Below, piece after piece: positions 1-12,819 of a stretch of 64,000 bases of DNA. A program made the translations under genes and the position numbers. The notes beneath the pieces were generated by a model. The model was not told the origin of the DNA. It saw nothing but the letters and a program-made list of their open reading frames with translations, and searched no databases. The stretch is from Oxalicibacterium flavum (GTDB lineage Bacteria > Pseudomonadota > Gammaproteobacteria > Burkholderiales > Burkholderiaceae_D): NCBI RefSeq assembly GCF_014635065.1, contig NZ_BMCG01000001.1:62001-126000 (forward strand), in the 5' to 3' direction. The stretch's first letter is position 1; each line of letters opens with the position of its first letter.

Positions 1-497
1 TCGTCTGCGCCAAGGGCCTGACCAACGGCGCCGTGCCGATGGGCGCGGTGCTACTGCGCGCCGGCATCCACGATGCCTTCATGGATGCCGCGCCTGCCGA
101 CAGCATCGAGTTCGCGCACGGCTACACCTACTCGGGCCATCCGCTGGCGGCAGCCGCCGCGCTCGCCACGCTGCAGGTCTATCGCGAGGAAAAGCTGTTC
201 GAACGCGCGCACGACCTGGCGCCTTACTTCGAAACCGCCGCCCACAGCCTGAAAGACCTGCCGCTGGTCAAGGACATCCGCAACCTCGGCCTCGTCTGCG
301 GCATCGAACTCGAAAGCCGGCCGGGCAAGGTCGGCGCGCGTGCCTACGACGTGTTCCAACGCGCCTTCCACGAGAAAGGCCTGCTGCTGCGCGTCACCGG
401 CGACATCATCGCGCTGTCGCCGCCGCTTGTCATCGAACGCGCGCAGATCGACGAGTTGTTCAACGGCATCAGCGAGCTGATCAAGGCACTGGACTAG
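1..497 (+). CDS. class III (omega-amino acid:pyruvate type) aminotransferase, C-terminal part
   Basis: This is the 3' end of a gene that begins before the window; about 164 residues are visible, read in frame from base 3. PLP-dependent class III aminotransferases move an amino group from an amine or omega-amino acid to a keto acid. The first visible residues, VCAKGLTNGAVPMGAV, are the family's active-site segment, and the lysine encoded at 12-14 should be the Schiff-base lysine. A later HGYTYSGHPLAAAAAL segment is also typical. The form most resembles beta-alanine/omega-amino acid:pyruvate transaminases, but the N-terminal substrate-binding half is missing, so the substrate is open. It converges on typA across a strong terminator. 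Confidence 0.85.
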   Translation, partial: VCAKGLTNGAVPMGAVLLRAGIHDAFMDAAPADSIEFAHGYTYSGHPLAAAAALATLQVYREEKLFERAHDLAPYFETAAHSLKDLPLVKDIRNLGLVCGIELESRPGKVGARAYDVFQRAFHEKGLLLRVTGDIIALSPPLVIERAQIDELFNGISELIKALD

Positions 498-521
498 TCC
501 GCTCGTCGCGGCCTGCAAACA

Positions 522-550
522 AAAACGCCGCTCGAATCGAGCGGCGTTTT
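522..550. terminator. bidirectional intrinsic terminator between the aminotransferase gene and typA
   Basis: A perfect inverted repeat with 14-base arms around one central base. The stem core is CGCCGCTCGA/TCGAGCGGCG, flanked by A4 on one side and T4 on the other, so it works on both strands. It sits in the 85-bp space between two convergent genes. Confidence 0.9.
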
Positions 551-582
551 GCATGGCTGGCGACGAATGCATCGCCAACGCC

Positions 583-2421
583 TTACGCGGATTCGCGGCT
601 GGCCTTCTTGCGCTCGTGTTCCTTCAGGAAGCGCTTGCGCAGACGGATGCTCTTCGGCGTGACTTCAACCAGTTCGTCGTCGTCGATGAACTCGACCGCG
701 TATTCGAGCGACAGCTCGATCGGCGGTACCAGGCGCACCGCTTCGTCGGTACCGGAAGCGCGCACGTTGGTCAGCTGCTTGCCCTTGATCGGGTTGACGA
801 CCAGATCGTTCTCGCGCGAGTGGATGCCGATGATCATGCCTTCATAGACCGGATCGTTGTGGTTGACGAACATGCGGCCGCGATCCTGCAGCTTCCAGAT
901 CGCGTAGGCAACGGCAGCACCATCGTCCTGCGAGATCAGCACGCCGTTGCGACGGCTGCCCAGGTCACCCTTGGAAGCGTCAACCGGTGCATAGTCGTCG
1001 AACACGTGACTCATCAGGCCGGTGCCACGCGTCAGCGTCATGAATTCGCCCTGGAAGCCGATCAGGCCGCGTGCCGGGATGTGGTATTCGAGACGCACGC
1101 GTCCCTTGCCGTCCGGTTCCATGTTCTGCAGATCGCCGCGACGGCGACCCAGCTCTTCCATGATGCCGCCCTGATGGCTTTCCTCGACATCGACCGTCAG
1201 GTTTTCGTAGGGTTCGTGACGTACGCCATCCACCATCTTGAACACCACCTGCGGACGCGAGACGGCCAGCTCGAAACCTTCGCGGCGCATGTTCTCGATC
1301 AGGATCGTCAGATGCAGCTCGCCGCGGCCCGACACTTCGTAGGTCGAATCGTCGTCTTCCGACTGCTTGACGCGCAGCGCCATGTTGGATTTCAGTTCGC
1401 GCTCGAGACGGTCGCGGATCTGGCGCGTCGTCACGAACTTGCCTTCGCGGCCGGCCAGCGGCGAGGTGTTGACCATGAAGTTCATCGACAGCGTCGGCTC
1501 ATCGACCTTCAGCATCGGCAGGCCGTTCGGCGCATCGACCGCGCAAACGGTCGAACCGATGTCGAGGTCCTCGATGCCGTTGATCAGCACGATGTCGCCG
1601 GCCAGCGCCTCGTCAACCAGCACGCGCTCGAGGCCCTTGAACTTCAGCACCTGGTTGACGCGCGCCTTGGTCGGCTTGTCTTCCGGACCGTTCATCCAGA
1701 CCACGTCCTGACCGCCCTTGATGCGGCCCGACAGGATGCGGCCGACGCCGATCTTGCCGACGTAGGACGAGTATTCGAGCGAGGTGATCTGCAGCTGCAG
1801 CGGTGCATCGGGATCGTCCTCGCGCGCGGGAACGTGCTCCAGGATCGCGTCGAACAGCGGTTCCATCGTGCCGCCGCGCGCTTCCACATCGAGACTTGCA
1901 TAACCGTTCAGGCCGGATGCATAGATGACCGGGAAATCGAGTTGTTCTTCCGTCGCGCCCAGCTTGTCGAACAGTTCGAAGGTGGCGTTGATCGCCCATT
2001 CCGGACGCGCACCCGGACGGTCGATCTTGTTCAGCACCACGATCGGTTTCAGGCCCAGGCCGAGCGCCTTGCGCGTGACGAAACGCGTCTGCGGCATCGG
2101 ACCTTCCTGCGCATCAACCAGCAGCAGCACGCTGTCGACCATCGACAGCACGCGCTCGACTTCGCCGCCGAAGTCGGCGTGGCCCGGCGTATCGACGATG
2201 TTGATGTGGGTGCCCTTGTACTCGACCGCGCAGTTCTTCGAGAGAATCGTGATGCCACGTTCCTTCTCGATGTCGTTCGAATCCATCACGCGCGTATCGA
2301 CCTGCTGGTTTTCTCGGAAAGTACCGGATTGACGCAATAACTGGTCAACCAGCGTGGTTTTGCCATGATCGACGTGGGCGATGATGGCAATGTTGCGAAT
2401 GGCGCGTTTTGAATTTGACAT
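583..2421 (-). CDS. typA: ribosome-associated translational GTPase TypA/BipA
   Basis: TypA/BipA is an EF-G-like GTPase that binds 70S ribosomes and helps 50S assembly and growth under stress or cold. The protein is 612 aa, the usual length. G1 AHVDHGKT is at residues 15-22, followed by DTPGHADF (G3) and NKID (G4), then EF-G-like domains and the C-terminal TypA-specific region. The frame stays open further upstream, to 2595, but the family N-terminus [20 protein letters not shown] begins at 2421, so I chose that start. It is the last gene of the minus-strand run after truB and has its own candidate -10 at 2462-2467. Confidence 0.97.
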   Translation of the reverse strand: MSNSKRAIRNIAIIAHVDHGKTTLVDQLLRQSGTFRENQQVDTRVMDSNDIEKERGITILSKNCAVEYKGTHINIVDTPGHADFGGEVERVLSMVDSVLLLVDAQEGPMPQTRFVTRKALGLGLKPIVVLNKIDRPGARPEWAINATFELFDKLGATEEQLDFPVIYASGLNGYASLDVEARGGTMEPLFDAILEHVPAREDDPDAPLQLQITSLEYSSYVGKIGVGRILSGRIKGGQDVVWMNGPEDKPTKARVNQVLKFKGLERVLVDEALAGDIVLINGIEDLDIGSTVCAVDAPNGLPMLKVDEPTLSMNFMVNTSPLAGREGKFVTTRQIRDRLERELKSNMALRVKQSEDDDSTYEVSGRGELHLTILIENMRREGFELAVSRPQVVFKMVDGVRHEPYENLTVDVEESHQGGIMEELGRRRGDLQNMEPDGKGRVRLEYHIPARGLIGFQGEFMTLTRGTGLMSHVFDDYAPVDASKGDLGSRRNGVLISQDDGAAVAYAIWKLQDRGRMFVNHNDPVYEGMIIGIHSRENDLVVNPIKGKQLTNVRASGTDEAVRLVPPIELSLEYAVEFIDDDELVEVTPKSIRLRKRFLKEHERKKASRESA

Positions 2422-2461
2422 GGTGTGTGCGGTCGCTGAGGCGGATTTTGAAAAGCCTGCG

Positions 2462-2467
2462 ATTATA
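2462..2467 (-). promoter_or_regulatory. candidate -10 element upstream of typA
   Basis: The minus strand reads TATAAT about 41 bases before the typA start, in the truB-typA gap. No good -35 hexamer lies 16-18 bases upstream, so the call rests on the -10 alone. It would let typA be transcribed apart from truB. Confidence 0.35.
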
Positions 2468-2616
2468 GCACACCATGCCTGGCCGAAATCCGGAAAAGCT
2501 TGATGATTCAAGGGCTTGCCGTCCATTTTGGTGCACGGAAAACCACGTTTGCGCTTCCACCAACATGTCGGCCGCCGCGCTATTCCTGCGCGCAAACCCC
2601 GATCTGTTTGATTTCC

Positions 2617-3558
2617 TCAGGACGAGACCGGCGCCGCAGCGATCAGGCGCTCCGGCGCCAGAATGCCGTATTCCTGCAGCAAGCCGGTGCCGAGCAGCGC
2701 ACCATCCGCGTCGCGATAGACGCGCACGCGACCTTGCTGCGGGGGAAACTCCACCGCTTCCTTGCCCAGCGCCAGACGCTGCCCGTGCAGGAAACGCGCC
2801 GCCAGTTCGGCCGTCAGCCGTACCTGCGGGAACGATTGCAGCAGTGCATCGACCGGTGCCAGCAAGGCGGGTCGCTGGCGGTCGTCGGTGGCCGCCAGTT
2901 GCTCGAGCGTCAAGGCGTCCTCCAGGCGCAGATCGCCGACGGCCGTGCGTCGCAGCAGCTTCAGATGCGCGCCGCAGCCGAGTGCCGCACCGATATCCTC
3001 GCCGAGCACGCGGATGTAGGTGCCCTTGCTGCAACACACGCGCAGCCGCAGGAAAGGCGCTTCGTAATCCAGCACTTCGAGCAGGTGGATGACGACCTGT
3101 CGCGCCTCGCGTTCCAGCGTGATGCCGGCGCGCGCATATTCGTACAGCGGCTTGCCGTCGCGCTTGAGTGCCGAATGCATGGGCGGCACCTGTTCGATCG
3201 CGCCGCGAAACCGCTGCAGCACTGCCTCGATCTGTTCGCGCGTCGCATCGACCGTATGCGTGCCGGTCACCTCTCCCTCGGTGTCGCCTGTACTGGTAGT
3301 CACGCCCAGATGCACGACGGTTTCATAGGTCTTGTCGGCGTCGAGCAGGTCCTGCGCGAACTTCGTCGCCTCGCCGAAGCACAGCGGCAACAGGCCGGTG
3401 GCGAAAGGATCGAGCGTGCCGGTATGCCCTGCCTTGGCCGCATTCAGCAGCCACTTGGCCTTGCCGAGCGCATCGTTGCTGGAAAGGCCTGCGGGCTTGT
3501 CGAGCAGCAGGACGCCGTGCACGGGCACGCGTTTTTTCTTGGGCGTATGGTTGGCCAT
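2617..3558 (-). CDS. truB: tRNA pseudouridine(55) synthase TruB
   Basis: TruB isomerises U55 in the T-loop of nearly all tRNAs. The 313-aa product has the family's N-terminal VHGVLLLDKPAGLSSN and the catalytic motif GHTGTLDPFATG, with the nucleophile Asp50. A YEYARAG segment and SKGTYIRVLGEDIG follow, and the C-terminus has a PUA-like part. It starts 58 bases downstream of the rbfA stop, as in the conserved nusA-infB-rbfA-truB order, and is probably co-transcribed with it. Confidence 0.97.
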   Translation of the reverse strand: MANHTPKKKRVPVHGVLLLDKPAGLSSNDALGKAKWLLNAAKAGHTGTLDPFATGLLPLCFGEATKFAQDLLDADKTYETVVHLGVTTSTGDTEGEVTGTHTVDATREQIEAVLQRFRGAIEQVPPMHSALKRDGKPLYEYARAGITLEREARQVVIHLLEVLDYEAPFLRLRVCCSKGTYIRVLGEDIGAALGCGAHLKLLRRTAVGDLRLEDALTLEQLAATDDRQRPALLAPVDALLQSFPQVRLTAELAARFLHGQRLALGKEAVEFPPQQGRVRVYRDADGALLGTGLLQEYGILAPERLIAAAPVSS

Positions 3559-3616
3559 GAAGGATGATGCAATCGATGCGGCGTGCGCATCGGGATGATG
3601 AAGATCGGCGTGAGGA

Positions 3617-4003
3617 TCAGTCCTCGGCGTCGGCGGCGCGCGTGGCGTTCGCCTCGTCGATCAGCTTGGACATTTCCATGCCGCGCGCGGTCGAGTTGTC
3701 ATGCACGAAGTGCAGTTCAGGCAGCGTATGGATGGTCACGCGGCGGCCGAGCTCGCGCCGGATGTAGCCGGCGGCGGCACGCAAACCTTCGGTCGTGTTG
3801 CGGATGTCGTCCGGCTTGTCGCTCAGCATGGTGAAGAACACCTTGGCGTGCGCGTAGTCGGGCGTCACCTGCACCTCGGTGATGGTGACCATGCCGACGC
3901 GCGGGTCCTTGAGTTCGAAGGCGATGATTTCCGCCAGATCGCGCTGGATCTGGTCGGCCACCCGGACGCCGCGGCCCGGGATGGATTTGCTGTGTCTTGC
4001 CAT
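3617..4003 (-). CDS. rbfA: 30S ribosome-binding factor A
   Basis: RbfA binds pre-30S particles and helps 16S rRNA 5'-end maturation and cold adaptation. The 128-aa protein shows the usual features: an N-terminal [14 protein letters not shown] helix, the [17 protein letters not shown] strand region and the single KH-type fold ending ELHFVHDNS. It lies between infB and truB. The 120-bp gap to infB contains two GC-rich inverted repeats (about 4043-4073 and 4084-4106) without T-tracts, which may process or stabilise the mRNA. Confidence 0.96.
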   Translation of the reverse strand: MARHSKSIPGRGVRVADQIQRDLAEIIAFELKDPRVGMVTITEVQVTPDYAHAKVFFTMLSDKPDDIRNTTEGLRAAAGYIRRELGRRVTIHTLPELHFVHDNSTARGMEMSKLIDEANATRAADAED

Positions 4004-4123
4004 GATGTGCTCCCGCTCCGTGCATGGAGCAAAAGTGAATTCGCACCGGCGGGCGGACTGCCGGCCAGTGCGAACATGAATGCTGACCTGCCCGAAAAAC
4101 AGGTCACCGGCACAAAGGCCTTG

Positions 4124-6916
4124 TTACAGGGTACGGGCGACTTCCTGAACTTCGAAGACTTCCAGCTGATCGCCTTCCTTGATGTCGTTGTAGTTCTTCA
4201 GCGTCAGACCGCATTCGAAGCCGGACTTGACTTCCTTGACGTCATCCTTGAAGCGCTTCAGCGAATCGAGCTCGCCGGTCCATACCACCACGTTGTTGCG
4301 CAGCAGGCGAACCGAAGCACCGCGACGCACCAGGCCTTCGAGCACGTAGCAGCCGGCGATCGCGCCGACCTTGCTGACCATGATGACCTGACGAATCTCG
4401 ACCAGACCCAGTTCCTGCTCGCGCTTCTCCGGCGCCAGCATGCCCGACATTGCCGCCTTGATCTCATCGACCGCATCGTAAATGATGTTGTAGTAGCGGA
4501 TATCGACACCGTTGGCTTCGGCCAGCTTGCGTGCCGACGCATCGGCGCGCGTGTTGAAGCCGATGATGACGGCCTTGGAAGCAACCGCAAGGTTGACGTC
4601 CGATTCGGAAATGCCGCCGACCGCCGCATGCACGACCTGCACGCGCACTTCGCTGGTCGAGAGCTTCTGCAGCGAACCGACCAGCGCTTCCTGCGAACCC
4701 TGCACGTCGGTCTTGATGATCATCGGCAGGTTTTTGACCTCGCCTTCGCCCATGTTCTCGAACATGTTTTCCAGCTTGGCCGCCTGCTGCTTGGCCAGCT
4801 TGACGTCGCGGAACTTGCCCTGACGGAACAGGCCGATCTCGCGCGCCTTGCGCTCGTCGGTCATGACGACCGCTTCTTCGCCGGCATTCGGCACTTCGGT
4901 CAGGCCCTGGATCTCGACCGGAATCGATGGACCCGCTTCGCTGATCGGCTTGCCGTTCTCGTCGAACATGGCACGCACGCGGCCATACGACGAACCTGCC
5001 AGCACGACGTCGCCGCGCTTCAGGGTACCGGCCTGCACCAGGATCGTCGCGACCGGACCGCGGCCCTTGTCGAGCTTGGCTTCGACCACCAGACCGCGCG
5101 CCTGCGCATCAACCGGCGCTTTCAGTTCCAGCACTTCGGCCTGCAGCAGCACCTGCTCGAGCAGGTTGTCGATGCCCTGGCCGGTCTTGGCCGATACCGG
5201 CACGAACGGCGAATCGCCGCCGTATTCTTCCGGCACCACCTGTTCGGCGATCAGTTCCTGCGACACGCGATCCGGGTTGGCACCCTGCTTGTCGATCTTG
5301 TTGATCGCCACGACCAGCGGCACACCGGCGGCTTTCGCGTGAGCGATCGCTTCCTTGGTCTGCGGCATGACGCCGTCGTCGGCTGCCACCACCAGGATGA
5401 CGATATCGGTCGCCTTGGCGCCGCGTGCACGCATCGCGGTAAACGCTTCGTGGCCCGGCGTATCGAGGAAGGTGATCATGCCGCGCGGCGTCTCGACGTG
5501 ATAGGCGCCGATGTGCTGCGTGATGCCACCGGCCTCGCCCGACGCAACCTTGGCGCGACGGATGTAGTCGAGCAGCGAGGTCTTGCCGTGGTCAACGTGA
5601 CCCATGACGGTGACCACCGGTGCACGCGGCAGTTGTTCCGCGTCGGCGTGGTCCGAACCCTCTTCGATGAAGGCTTCCGGATCGTCGAGCTTGGCTGCAT
5701 GCGCGACGTGGCCCATTTCCTCCACCAGGATCATCGCGGTTTCCTGATCCAGCACCTGGTTGATGGTGACCATCTGGCCCAGCTTCATCAACTGCTTGAT
5801 GACCTCGGATGCCTTGACCGCCATCTTGTGCGCCAGTTCGGCCACGGTGATGGTCTCGGGCACGTGGATGTCCTTGACGATGGCTTCGGTCGGCGCCTGG
5901 AAGTTGCTTTCGCGCTCTTCGTGATGCGACTGGCGGCGTCCTTTCGGACCCGCGCGCCAGCCGTCGCGACCACCGCCGGTGTTGCCGCGTGTCTTGATGC
6001 CTGCGCCGCGTTTCTTGGCGTCGTCCTGCCAGGTCGAGGAGACATTGGCCGACTTGATCGACTTCTTGTCGGCCGCGCCTTTCTTGTCGTCCTTCTTCTC
6101 GGCAGGTTTCTTGTCGGCCGGACGATGCAGCGTGCCTTCGGCTGCCTTGGCAGCGGGCGCCGGCGTCGGCTCGGGGGCCTTCATCACGCGGCGCGGTGCA
6201 TTCATCATGGCCTTGATCTGTGCCACTTCATCGGCCACGGCACGGCGTGCGGCCTCGGCGGCAGCAGCACGCTCATTGGCTTCGCGCGCGGCGTCCTGCG
6301 CCAGCTGCGCGGCTTTCTTCTTGGCCTCGTCGGCGACGGCGCGTTGCTGCTCGTCTGCTTCGGACTCGTTCTTTTCCTCGGCTGCACTCTTCTCGGCTGC
6401 ACGAGCAGCCTCGATCTCGGCCTGCTTCTGCGCTTCCGCCTGGGCTTCCTTCTCGGCTTCCAGTGCAGCCAGACGCTCCTGCTTCTCGCGCAATTCGGCT
6501 TCCTGGCGCGCAATCAGTTCGGCCTGACGGCGCGATTCTTCGGCACGGCGTTCCTGCTCCGCTTCGTCGATGACCGGCGCTGCGGACTTGGCCGGCGCTT
6601 CTTCAACCGGATCGTCACGCTTGACGAAGGTGCGCTTCTTGCGCACTTCGACCTGGATCGTGCGGGACTTGCCCGACGAATCGGCCTGTTTGATCTCGGT
6701 GGTTTCCTTGCGGGTCAGCGTGATCTTGCGCTTCTCGCCTTCGGGGGCGACACCATGCGCGCGGCGCAGATGTTCAAGGAGCTTGTCCTTGTCGGCCTTG
6801 GATAATTCATCGGACGCCGAGCTTTTCTGGACGCCTGCATCCCGCAGTTGTGTGAGCAGCACATCCGCTGGCATTTTGAGCTCGGTGGCAAATTGGGCTA
6901 CGTTGTTACTCGCCAT
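4124..6916 (-). CDS. infB: translation initiation factor IF-2
   Basis: IF-2 is the GTPase that brings fMet-tRNA to the 30S P site and drives subunit joining. The 930-aa protein has an IF2_N domain at residues 1-55 and a long charged Ala/Glu/Lys coiled-coil linker at about 115-235. A second IF2_N domain is at about 345-400. The G domain has GHVDHGKT (439-446), DTPGHEAF (485-492) and NKID (539-542), and domains II-IV fill the C-terminus. The gene follows nusA by 43 bases in the conserved rimP-nusA-infB operon. The long linker is typical of proteobacterial IF-2 alpha, and no break is seen. Confidence 0.98.
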   Translation of the reverse strand: MASNNVAQFATELKMPADVLLTQLRDAGVQKSSASDELSKADKDKLLEHLRRAHGVAPEGEKRKITLTRKETTEIKQADSSGKSRTIQVEVRKKRTFVKRDDPVEEAPAKSAAPVIDEAEQERRAEESRRQAELIARQEAELREKQERLAALEAEKEAQAEAQKQAEIEAARAAEKSAAEEKNESEADEQQRAVADEAKKKAAQLAQDAAREANERAAAAEAARRAVADEVAQIKAMMNAPRRVMKAPEPTPAPAAKAAEGTLHRPADKKPAEKKDDKKGAADKKSIKSANVSSTWQDDAKKRGAGIKTRGNTGGGRDGWRAGPKGRRQSHHEERESNFQAPTEAIVKDIHVPETITVAELAHKMAVKASEVIKQLMKLGQMVTINQVLDQETAMILVEEMGHVAHAAKLDDPEAFIEEGSDHADAEQLPRAPVVTVMGHVDHGKTSLLDYIRRAKVASGEAGGITQHIGAYHVETPRGMITFLDTPGHEAFTAMRARGAKATDIVILVVAADDGVMPQTKEAIAHAKAAGVPLVVAINKIDKQGANPDRVSQELIAEQVVPEEYGGDSPFVPVSAKTGQGIDNLLEQVLLQAEVLELKAPVDAQARGLVVEAKLDKGRGPVATILVQAGTLKRGDVVLAGSSYGRVRAMFDENGKPISEAGPSIPVEIQGLTEVPNAGEEAVVMTDERKAREIGLFRQGKFRDVKLAKQQAAKLENMFENMGEGEVKNLPMIIKTDVQGSQEALVGSLQKLSTSEVRVQVVHAAVGGISESDVNLAVASKAVIIGFNTRADASARKLAEANGVDIRYYNIIYDAVDEIKAAMSGMLAPEKREQELGLVEIRQVIMVSKVGAIAGCYVLEGLVRRGASVRLLRNNVVVWTGELDSLKRFKDDVKEVKSGFECGLTLKNYNDIKEGDQLEVFEVQEVARTL

Positions 6917-6959
6917 TCAGTCCTCTTTTCTATGTGACTCGTTGATGAAATCGCCGGGA

Positions 6960-9001
<2,042 letters not shown>

Positions 9002-9060
9002 GACATGTTCTCCGAGAGATTCCCGACGAAAACAACGGGAAAGGCCTGTATAAATTGCTT

Positions 9061-9098
9061 AACAAAAAAAAAAATGGGCATGTGCCCATCTTTTTTAT
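9061..9098 (-). terminator. intrinsic terminator in the rimP-nusA-infB leader
   Basis: On the minus strand a GATGGGCA/TGCCCAT stem is followed by about eleven T residues. The stem bases are 9074-9080 and 9083-9089, and the T-tract is 9063-9073. It lies between the candidate operon promoter (9168-9196) and the rimP start, as well as downstream of rluB. It can therefore both end rluB transcripts and attenuate the rimP operon. An A/T run on the other side also makes it bidirectional in form. Confidence 0.85.
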
Positions 9099-9167
9099 CA
9101 TTCCGACCATCGAATTCAATGCCAAAGATGCAATATCCCGGCACGATGATCCTAGTTAACTGGCGGT

Positions 9168-9196
9168 ATTATAAAGGAAAGCCGCAGCTGCCGCAA
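9168..9196 (-). promoter_or_regulatory. sigma70-type promoter for the rimP-nusA-infB operon
   Basis: The minus strand reads TTGCGG, 17 bases, TATAAT (-10 at 9168-9173, -35 at 9191-9196). Transcription should start near 9160, some 160 bases before the rimP start. The leader would then contain the intrinsic terminator at 9061-9098. Confidence 0.65.
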
Positions 9197-9271
9197 GGTT
9201 GACGCGCCCGCCAAGCGAGCGCACCGAAACACCACAGAACTGCCTTGCTGCCCAGAGCGGCGCAGCAGTCA

Positions 9272-10852
9272 TCAAATCTTGGAGCGACGACGCGGCCCGT
9301 TGCCACGCGGCTGTCCGGGATTGACGCGATTACCGCCACCACCGGCGCGGCGCGGCTGCCCCATGCCAGGAAAACCCAAGGCGGTCTGCAGTGGATCCGG
9401 CTGCCGGCTGCGCGCCTGTCCTTGCCCGCCGCGTCCCGCACCCGCCTTGTTGCCGCCAGCACCCGGCGACCTGCCCTGGCCGATATGCTGCCATTGGCTG
9501 GGACTCGGGCCGCGCCCGGAATTACCTTCTTCGAAGCGCGGCTGGCGATTGCCATTGCTGCCCCGGCCCGCATTTCCACCTTTGCCCTTGCCTTGAGGAG
9601 CTTCACCATTGCCGGTTTTGAGACCGCTCAGCGCCAACAGGCTGCGCACCGCATGCTCGTCCATTTCTTCCCAGCGACCTCGCTTGAGCCCGTGCGGCAG
9701 CGTCAGGGAACCATAGCGCGTGCGAATCAGGCGAGAAACGGTCAGTCCCACCGCCTCGAACATGCGGCGCACCTCACGGTTACGGCCTTCGCCGATGGTC
9801 ACGCGATACCATTTGTTGACACCCTCACCGCCGCCATCGGCAATTTTCGAAAATTGCGCCGGGCCGTCGTCGAGTTCGACTCCGGCCAGCAGTTTCTGGC
9901 GCATGCCTTCCTCGAGCTCACCCAGGGTACGCACCGCGTACTCGCGGTCGATGCCATAACGCGGATGCATGAGACGGTTGGCCAGGTCGCCGGAGGTCGT
10001 AAACAGCAACAGACCCTCGGTATTGAAATCCAGACGGCCCACGGCCAGCCATTTGGCTGCCTTCATGGTCGGCAACCGGTCGAAAACCGAGGGGCGACCT
10101 TCCGGGTCATTCGTGCTGACGATCTCGCCGGCCGGTTTATGGTAAATCAACACGCGTGGCGGCTTCTTGCTGACCTTGCGCTGGATGAGCTTGCCGTTGA
10201 TGCGAACCTGATCGGTCGGCAGAATGCGCTGGCCGATATGGGCCGGCTCGCCGTTGACGGATACGCGACCGGCGATGATGAGTTCTTCCATGTCGCGGCG
10301 CGAACCCAGCCCGGCTTCCGCCAGCACCTTGTGCAATTTGGGCGCATCGTCCTCGGCGGTCAGATCGCGCCGCACGCTTTTCTGCGGCTGACGACGCTTG
10401 CCATCGGCCTGCTCATCCGCACCGGCCCAGGCATCGAACGCATCGGAAGTGACAAAGGAAAACACATCGTCCGCGTCGTTGCCCCGGCCTTGCGGCTTCG
10501 GCTTGGCTCCCTTGGCGGAACGTGGCCTGGCCGCGCCTTTTTCGCCCGGCTTCTGCTGCTGACGACCGTCGCGCACGGGACGCTTCGCCGCGCCTTCGCT
10601 ATCCTTTGCAGGACGGGCCGACTCACCGCTCACATCACCCTGCGCCGCATCATCGCTGCGCGCCTGACCGGCACGCAAGGCACGTGCACGACGCATGTTG
10701 CGTGGACCGCGCAAGCCGCGCTTTGCCGGCTTGCCCGCGCCCTCCCCGTCGTCAGACGGCGATGACGCATCGCCTGCACGCGTACCATCTGCCGAAGACA
10801 CGGCGTCTATCGGCGCAAGGGCCGGATCATCATTCTTTGGGTGATTCATCAT
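9272..10852 (-). CDS. rluB: 23S rRNA pseudouridine(2605) synthase RluB, with long disordered tails
   Basis: RluB forms pseudouridine 2605 in 23S rRNA. In this 526-aa protein an S4 RNA-binding domain (about 171-220, [20 protein letters not shown]) precedes the RsuA-family catalytic domain. That domain has [13 protein letters not shown] with the nucleophile Asp275, and then [15 protein letters not shown]. coli RluB is about 290 aa. The extra length is a charged N-terminal extension (1-165) and a Gly/Arg/Asn-rich C-terminal tail (about 425-526), both probably disordered and RNA-binding. Its start overlaps the end of scpB by 23 bases, so the two form an operon. Confidence 0.93.
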   Translation of the reverse strand: MMNHPKNDDPALAPIDAVSSADGTRAGDASSPSDDGEGAGKPAKRGLRGPRNMRRARALRAGQARSDDAAQGDVSGESARPAKDSEGAAKRPVRDGRQQQKPGEKGAARPRSAKGAKPKPQGRGNDADDVFSFVTSDAFDAWAGADEQADGKRRQPQKSVRRDLTAEDDAPKLHKVLAEAGLGSRRDMEELIIAGRVSVNGEPAHIGQRILPTDQVRINGKLIQRKVSKKPPRVLIYHKPAGEIVSTNDPEGRPSVFDRLPTMKAAKWLAVGRLDFNTEGLLLFTTSGDLANRLMHPRYGIDREYAVRTLGELEEGMRQKLLAGVELDDGPAQFSKIADGGGEGVNKWYRVTIGEGRNREVRRMFEAVGLTVSRLIRTRYGSLTLPHGLKRGRWEEMDEHAVRSLLALSGLKTGNGEAPQGKGKGGNAGRGSNGNRQPRFEEGNSGRGPSPSQWQHIGQGRSPGAGGNKAGAGRGGQGQARSRQPDPLQTALGFPGMGQPRRAGGGGNRVNPGQPRGNGPRRRSKI

Positions 10853-11681
10853 TCACTTCTGTGTTGGGCTGCGCGGAGATGTCCGCGGTCGTATCGTTTG
10901 ACTGCCGGGCGGCGATCTCCGCCACGGCATCTTCTTCCTGCGGCGCACCATCTGCAGACTGCACATCCTGCGACGGCATGTCCTGCTCATCGGAAAGCGC
11001 AGCGACGATTTCCTCGTCCACCTGCGTTTCTGTCGTTATGCTCGTCGCCTCCGATGCGTCGGCTTGCGCGTCATCAATGTCGAGGCGATCCTGCAATTGG
11101 GCTTCGAGGCCCTGGATTTCAAGAAGAGCATCGCCCTGCATGTCGCCGCGCTCCACATCCTGCAACGGCGGCAACTGGTCGAGCGAGGTCAGGCCAAGGT
11201 CGTCGAGAAACTGCTTGGTCGTCGCAAACAGCGAAGGACGGCCCGGCACGTCGCGATGACCGATGCTTTCGATCCAGCCACGGTCTTCCAGCATCTTGAT
11301 CGTCTGCGAATTGACCGTCACGCCGCGAATCTCCTCGATGTCGCCGCGGGTGACCGGCTGGCGATAGGCAATGATGGCCAGCGTTTCCAGCGTGGCGCGC
11401 GAGTATTTGGGCGGCTTCTCCGGGTTCAGACGCTCCAAATAGATTTTCATCTCGGGACGACTCTGGAACCGCCAGCCGGTCGACAGGCTGACGACTTCGA
11501 TCCCCTTGTCCGCCCAGTCTTCCTTGAGTTCATCGAGCATCTGCCGGATTGCCTCGGCACCGATCACTTCTTCCTCTTCGCCGGTTTCGACGTAGAGCTT
11601 CTTGATGTCATTGATGGATAGCGGTTCGTGTGCGCACAACAGCGCCGTCTCGAGGACTTTCTTGGCCTCAGCAGTATTCAT
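10830..11681 (-). CDS. scpB: segregation and condensation protein B
   Basis: ScpB is the winged-helix kite subunit of the SMC-ScpAB condensin that compacts and segregates chromosomes. The 283-aa product has the N-terminal wHTH ([19 protein letters not shown]) and the second wHTH with [23 protein letters not shown], a family signature. [18 protein letters not shown] follows. An acidic Glu/Asp/Gln-rich tail of about 100 residues lies beyond the conserved part, as often seen in betaproteobacterial ScpB. The 3' end overlaps rluB by 23 bases. The upstream region towards the tRNA (11682-11844) shows no convincing promoter. Confidence 0.95.
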   Translation of the reverse strand: MNTAEAKKVLETALLCAHEPLSINDIKKLYVETGEEEEVIGAEAIRQMLDELKEDWADKGIEVVSLSTGWRFQSRPEMKIYLERLNPEKPPKYSRATLETLAIIAYRQPVTRGDIEEIRGVTVNSQTIKMLEDRGWIESIGHRDVPGRPSLFATTKQFLDDLGLTSLDQLPPLQDVERGDMQGDALLEIQGLEAQLQDRLDIDDAQADASEATSITTETQVDEEIVAALSDEQDMPSQDVQSADGAPQEEDAVAEIAARQSNDTTADISAQPNTEVNDESPKE

Positions 11682-11844
11682 TGACTGTTTGTTTAAGACT
11701 GTATGGTTGCAATCTACGCAGAGCTTTATTCAACGACATCCATCTCGGGATGGTGTCTGGCTAAAGAACCTGTTGATACTGCTTTTCCGGCGCCCGCTGG
11801 AGGAAGAAGATTTGCGGGCGGGGATGACAAAGACTTGTGAGACT

Positions 11845-11921
<77 letters not shown>

Positions 11922-11934
11922 TCTGAAGATATGA

Positions 11935-11963
11935 AGTATATCCGAGTTCGTGGATCAGTGCAA
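11935..11963 (-). promoter_or_regulatory. sigma70 promoter of the initiator tRNA
   Basis: The minus strand reads TTGCAC (11958-11963), a 17-base spacer, then TATACT (11935-11940). The mature tRNA 5' end lies 14 bases further on, leaving a short leader for RNase P to remove. Confidence 0.75.
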
Positions 11964-12102
11964 TGCCAATCTCGATTTCTTTGCCCGGTGATACACTCCA
12001 CTCGCATGCAATGAAATGCTACGCGCATCGCGACCCGCTCTTTTCGCGATCCGCGCCGTCCCGTTCAACCGACCGATCAACGACTTACCGATTCTGCACT
12101 TC

Positions 12103-12693
12103 ATGAATTTCTGTTCCGAATGCGCGCACCCCGTCTCGCTGGCGATCCCGACCGGCGACAACCGCCCTCGCTACGTCTGCAATCATTGCGGCACGATTCA
12201 CTATCAGAATCCGAAGATGGTGCTGGGCACGATCCCGGTATGGGACGAGGACGGCGACATGCGCATCATGCTGTGCAAGCGTGCCATCGAACCGCGCCAC
12301 GGACTGTGGACGTTGCCGGCCGGGTTCATGGAGAACAACGAGACGACCGCAGAAGCGGCGATGCGCGAGACCGTGGAAGAAGCCGGCGCCAACATCGAGG
12401 TGCATGAACTGTTCTCGCTGCTGAACGTGCCGCACGTGCACCAAGTCCACATGTTCTACCGTGCCACGCTGCTCGACCTCGACTATGCGGCCGGCATCGA
12501 GACGCTGGAAGTGGAGATGTTCGCCGCCGACGAGATCCCCTGGGAACAGATCGCCTTCCAGACCGTAAGTCACACGCTGCGGTTCTTTCTCGAGGATCAC
12601 GCCGCGCGCAGCAATGGCAATGGTGGCTACGGCTTTCATACGATGGATATTCTCAAACCCCGGCCGGCACTCGTTGCCGCCGATGCGGGTTGA
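12103..12693 (+). CDS. zinc-ribbon Nudix hydrolase
   Basis: A 196-aa Nudix pyrophosphohydrolase. Four cysteines (C4, C7, C26, C29) form an N-terminal zinc ribbon. The Nudix box spans residues 74-96 and keeps all key positions (G74, E80, R88-E89, E92-E93, G95), so it should be a Mg-dependent enzyme that cleaves nucleoside-diphosphate-linked substrates. A YQNPK motif after the ribbon is seen in the NudC-like and ADP-ribose pyrophosphatase-like COG1051 group. The frame is open from 12016, but the Cys-rich family start is the ATG at 12103. The exact substrate (NADH, ADP-ribose or other) cannot be read from the sequence. Confidence 0.9.
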   Translation: MNFCSECAHPVSLAIPTGDNRPRYVCNHCGTIHYQNPKMVLGTIPVWDEDGDMRIMLCKRAIEPRHGLWTLPAGFMENNETTAEAAMRETVEEAGANIEVHELFSLLNVPHVHQVHMFYRATLLDLDYAAGIETLEVEMFAADEIPWEQIAFQTVSHTLRFFLEDHAARSNGNGGYGFHTMDILKPRPALVAADAG

Positions 12694-12819
12694 GCAAAGA
12701 GCCCATTTCGTATCCGGCATTCATCCGACGCTCTTCCGTCCCATGGTCATCGACAGCATCGCATTCGACAAACCTGCAGCCGCGTCGCCCCACCATTCCG
12801 CATCGCACGGAGCCTGCGC

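Noticed and set aside
2422-2595. 58-residue N-terminal extension of typA
   Set aside because: No similarity to the family, and it covers a candidate -10 element; the conserved start is at 2421.
4043-4106. Two inverted repeats between infB and rbfA as a terminator
   Set aside because: Neither is followed by a T-tract and the operon order is conserved, so termination is unlikely.
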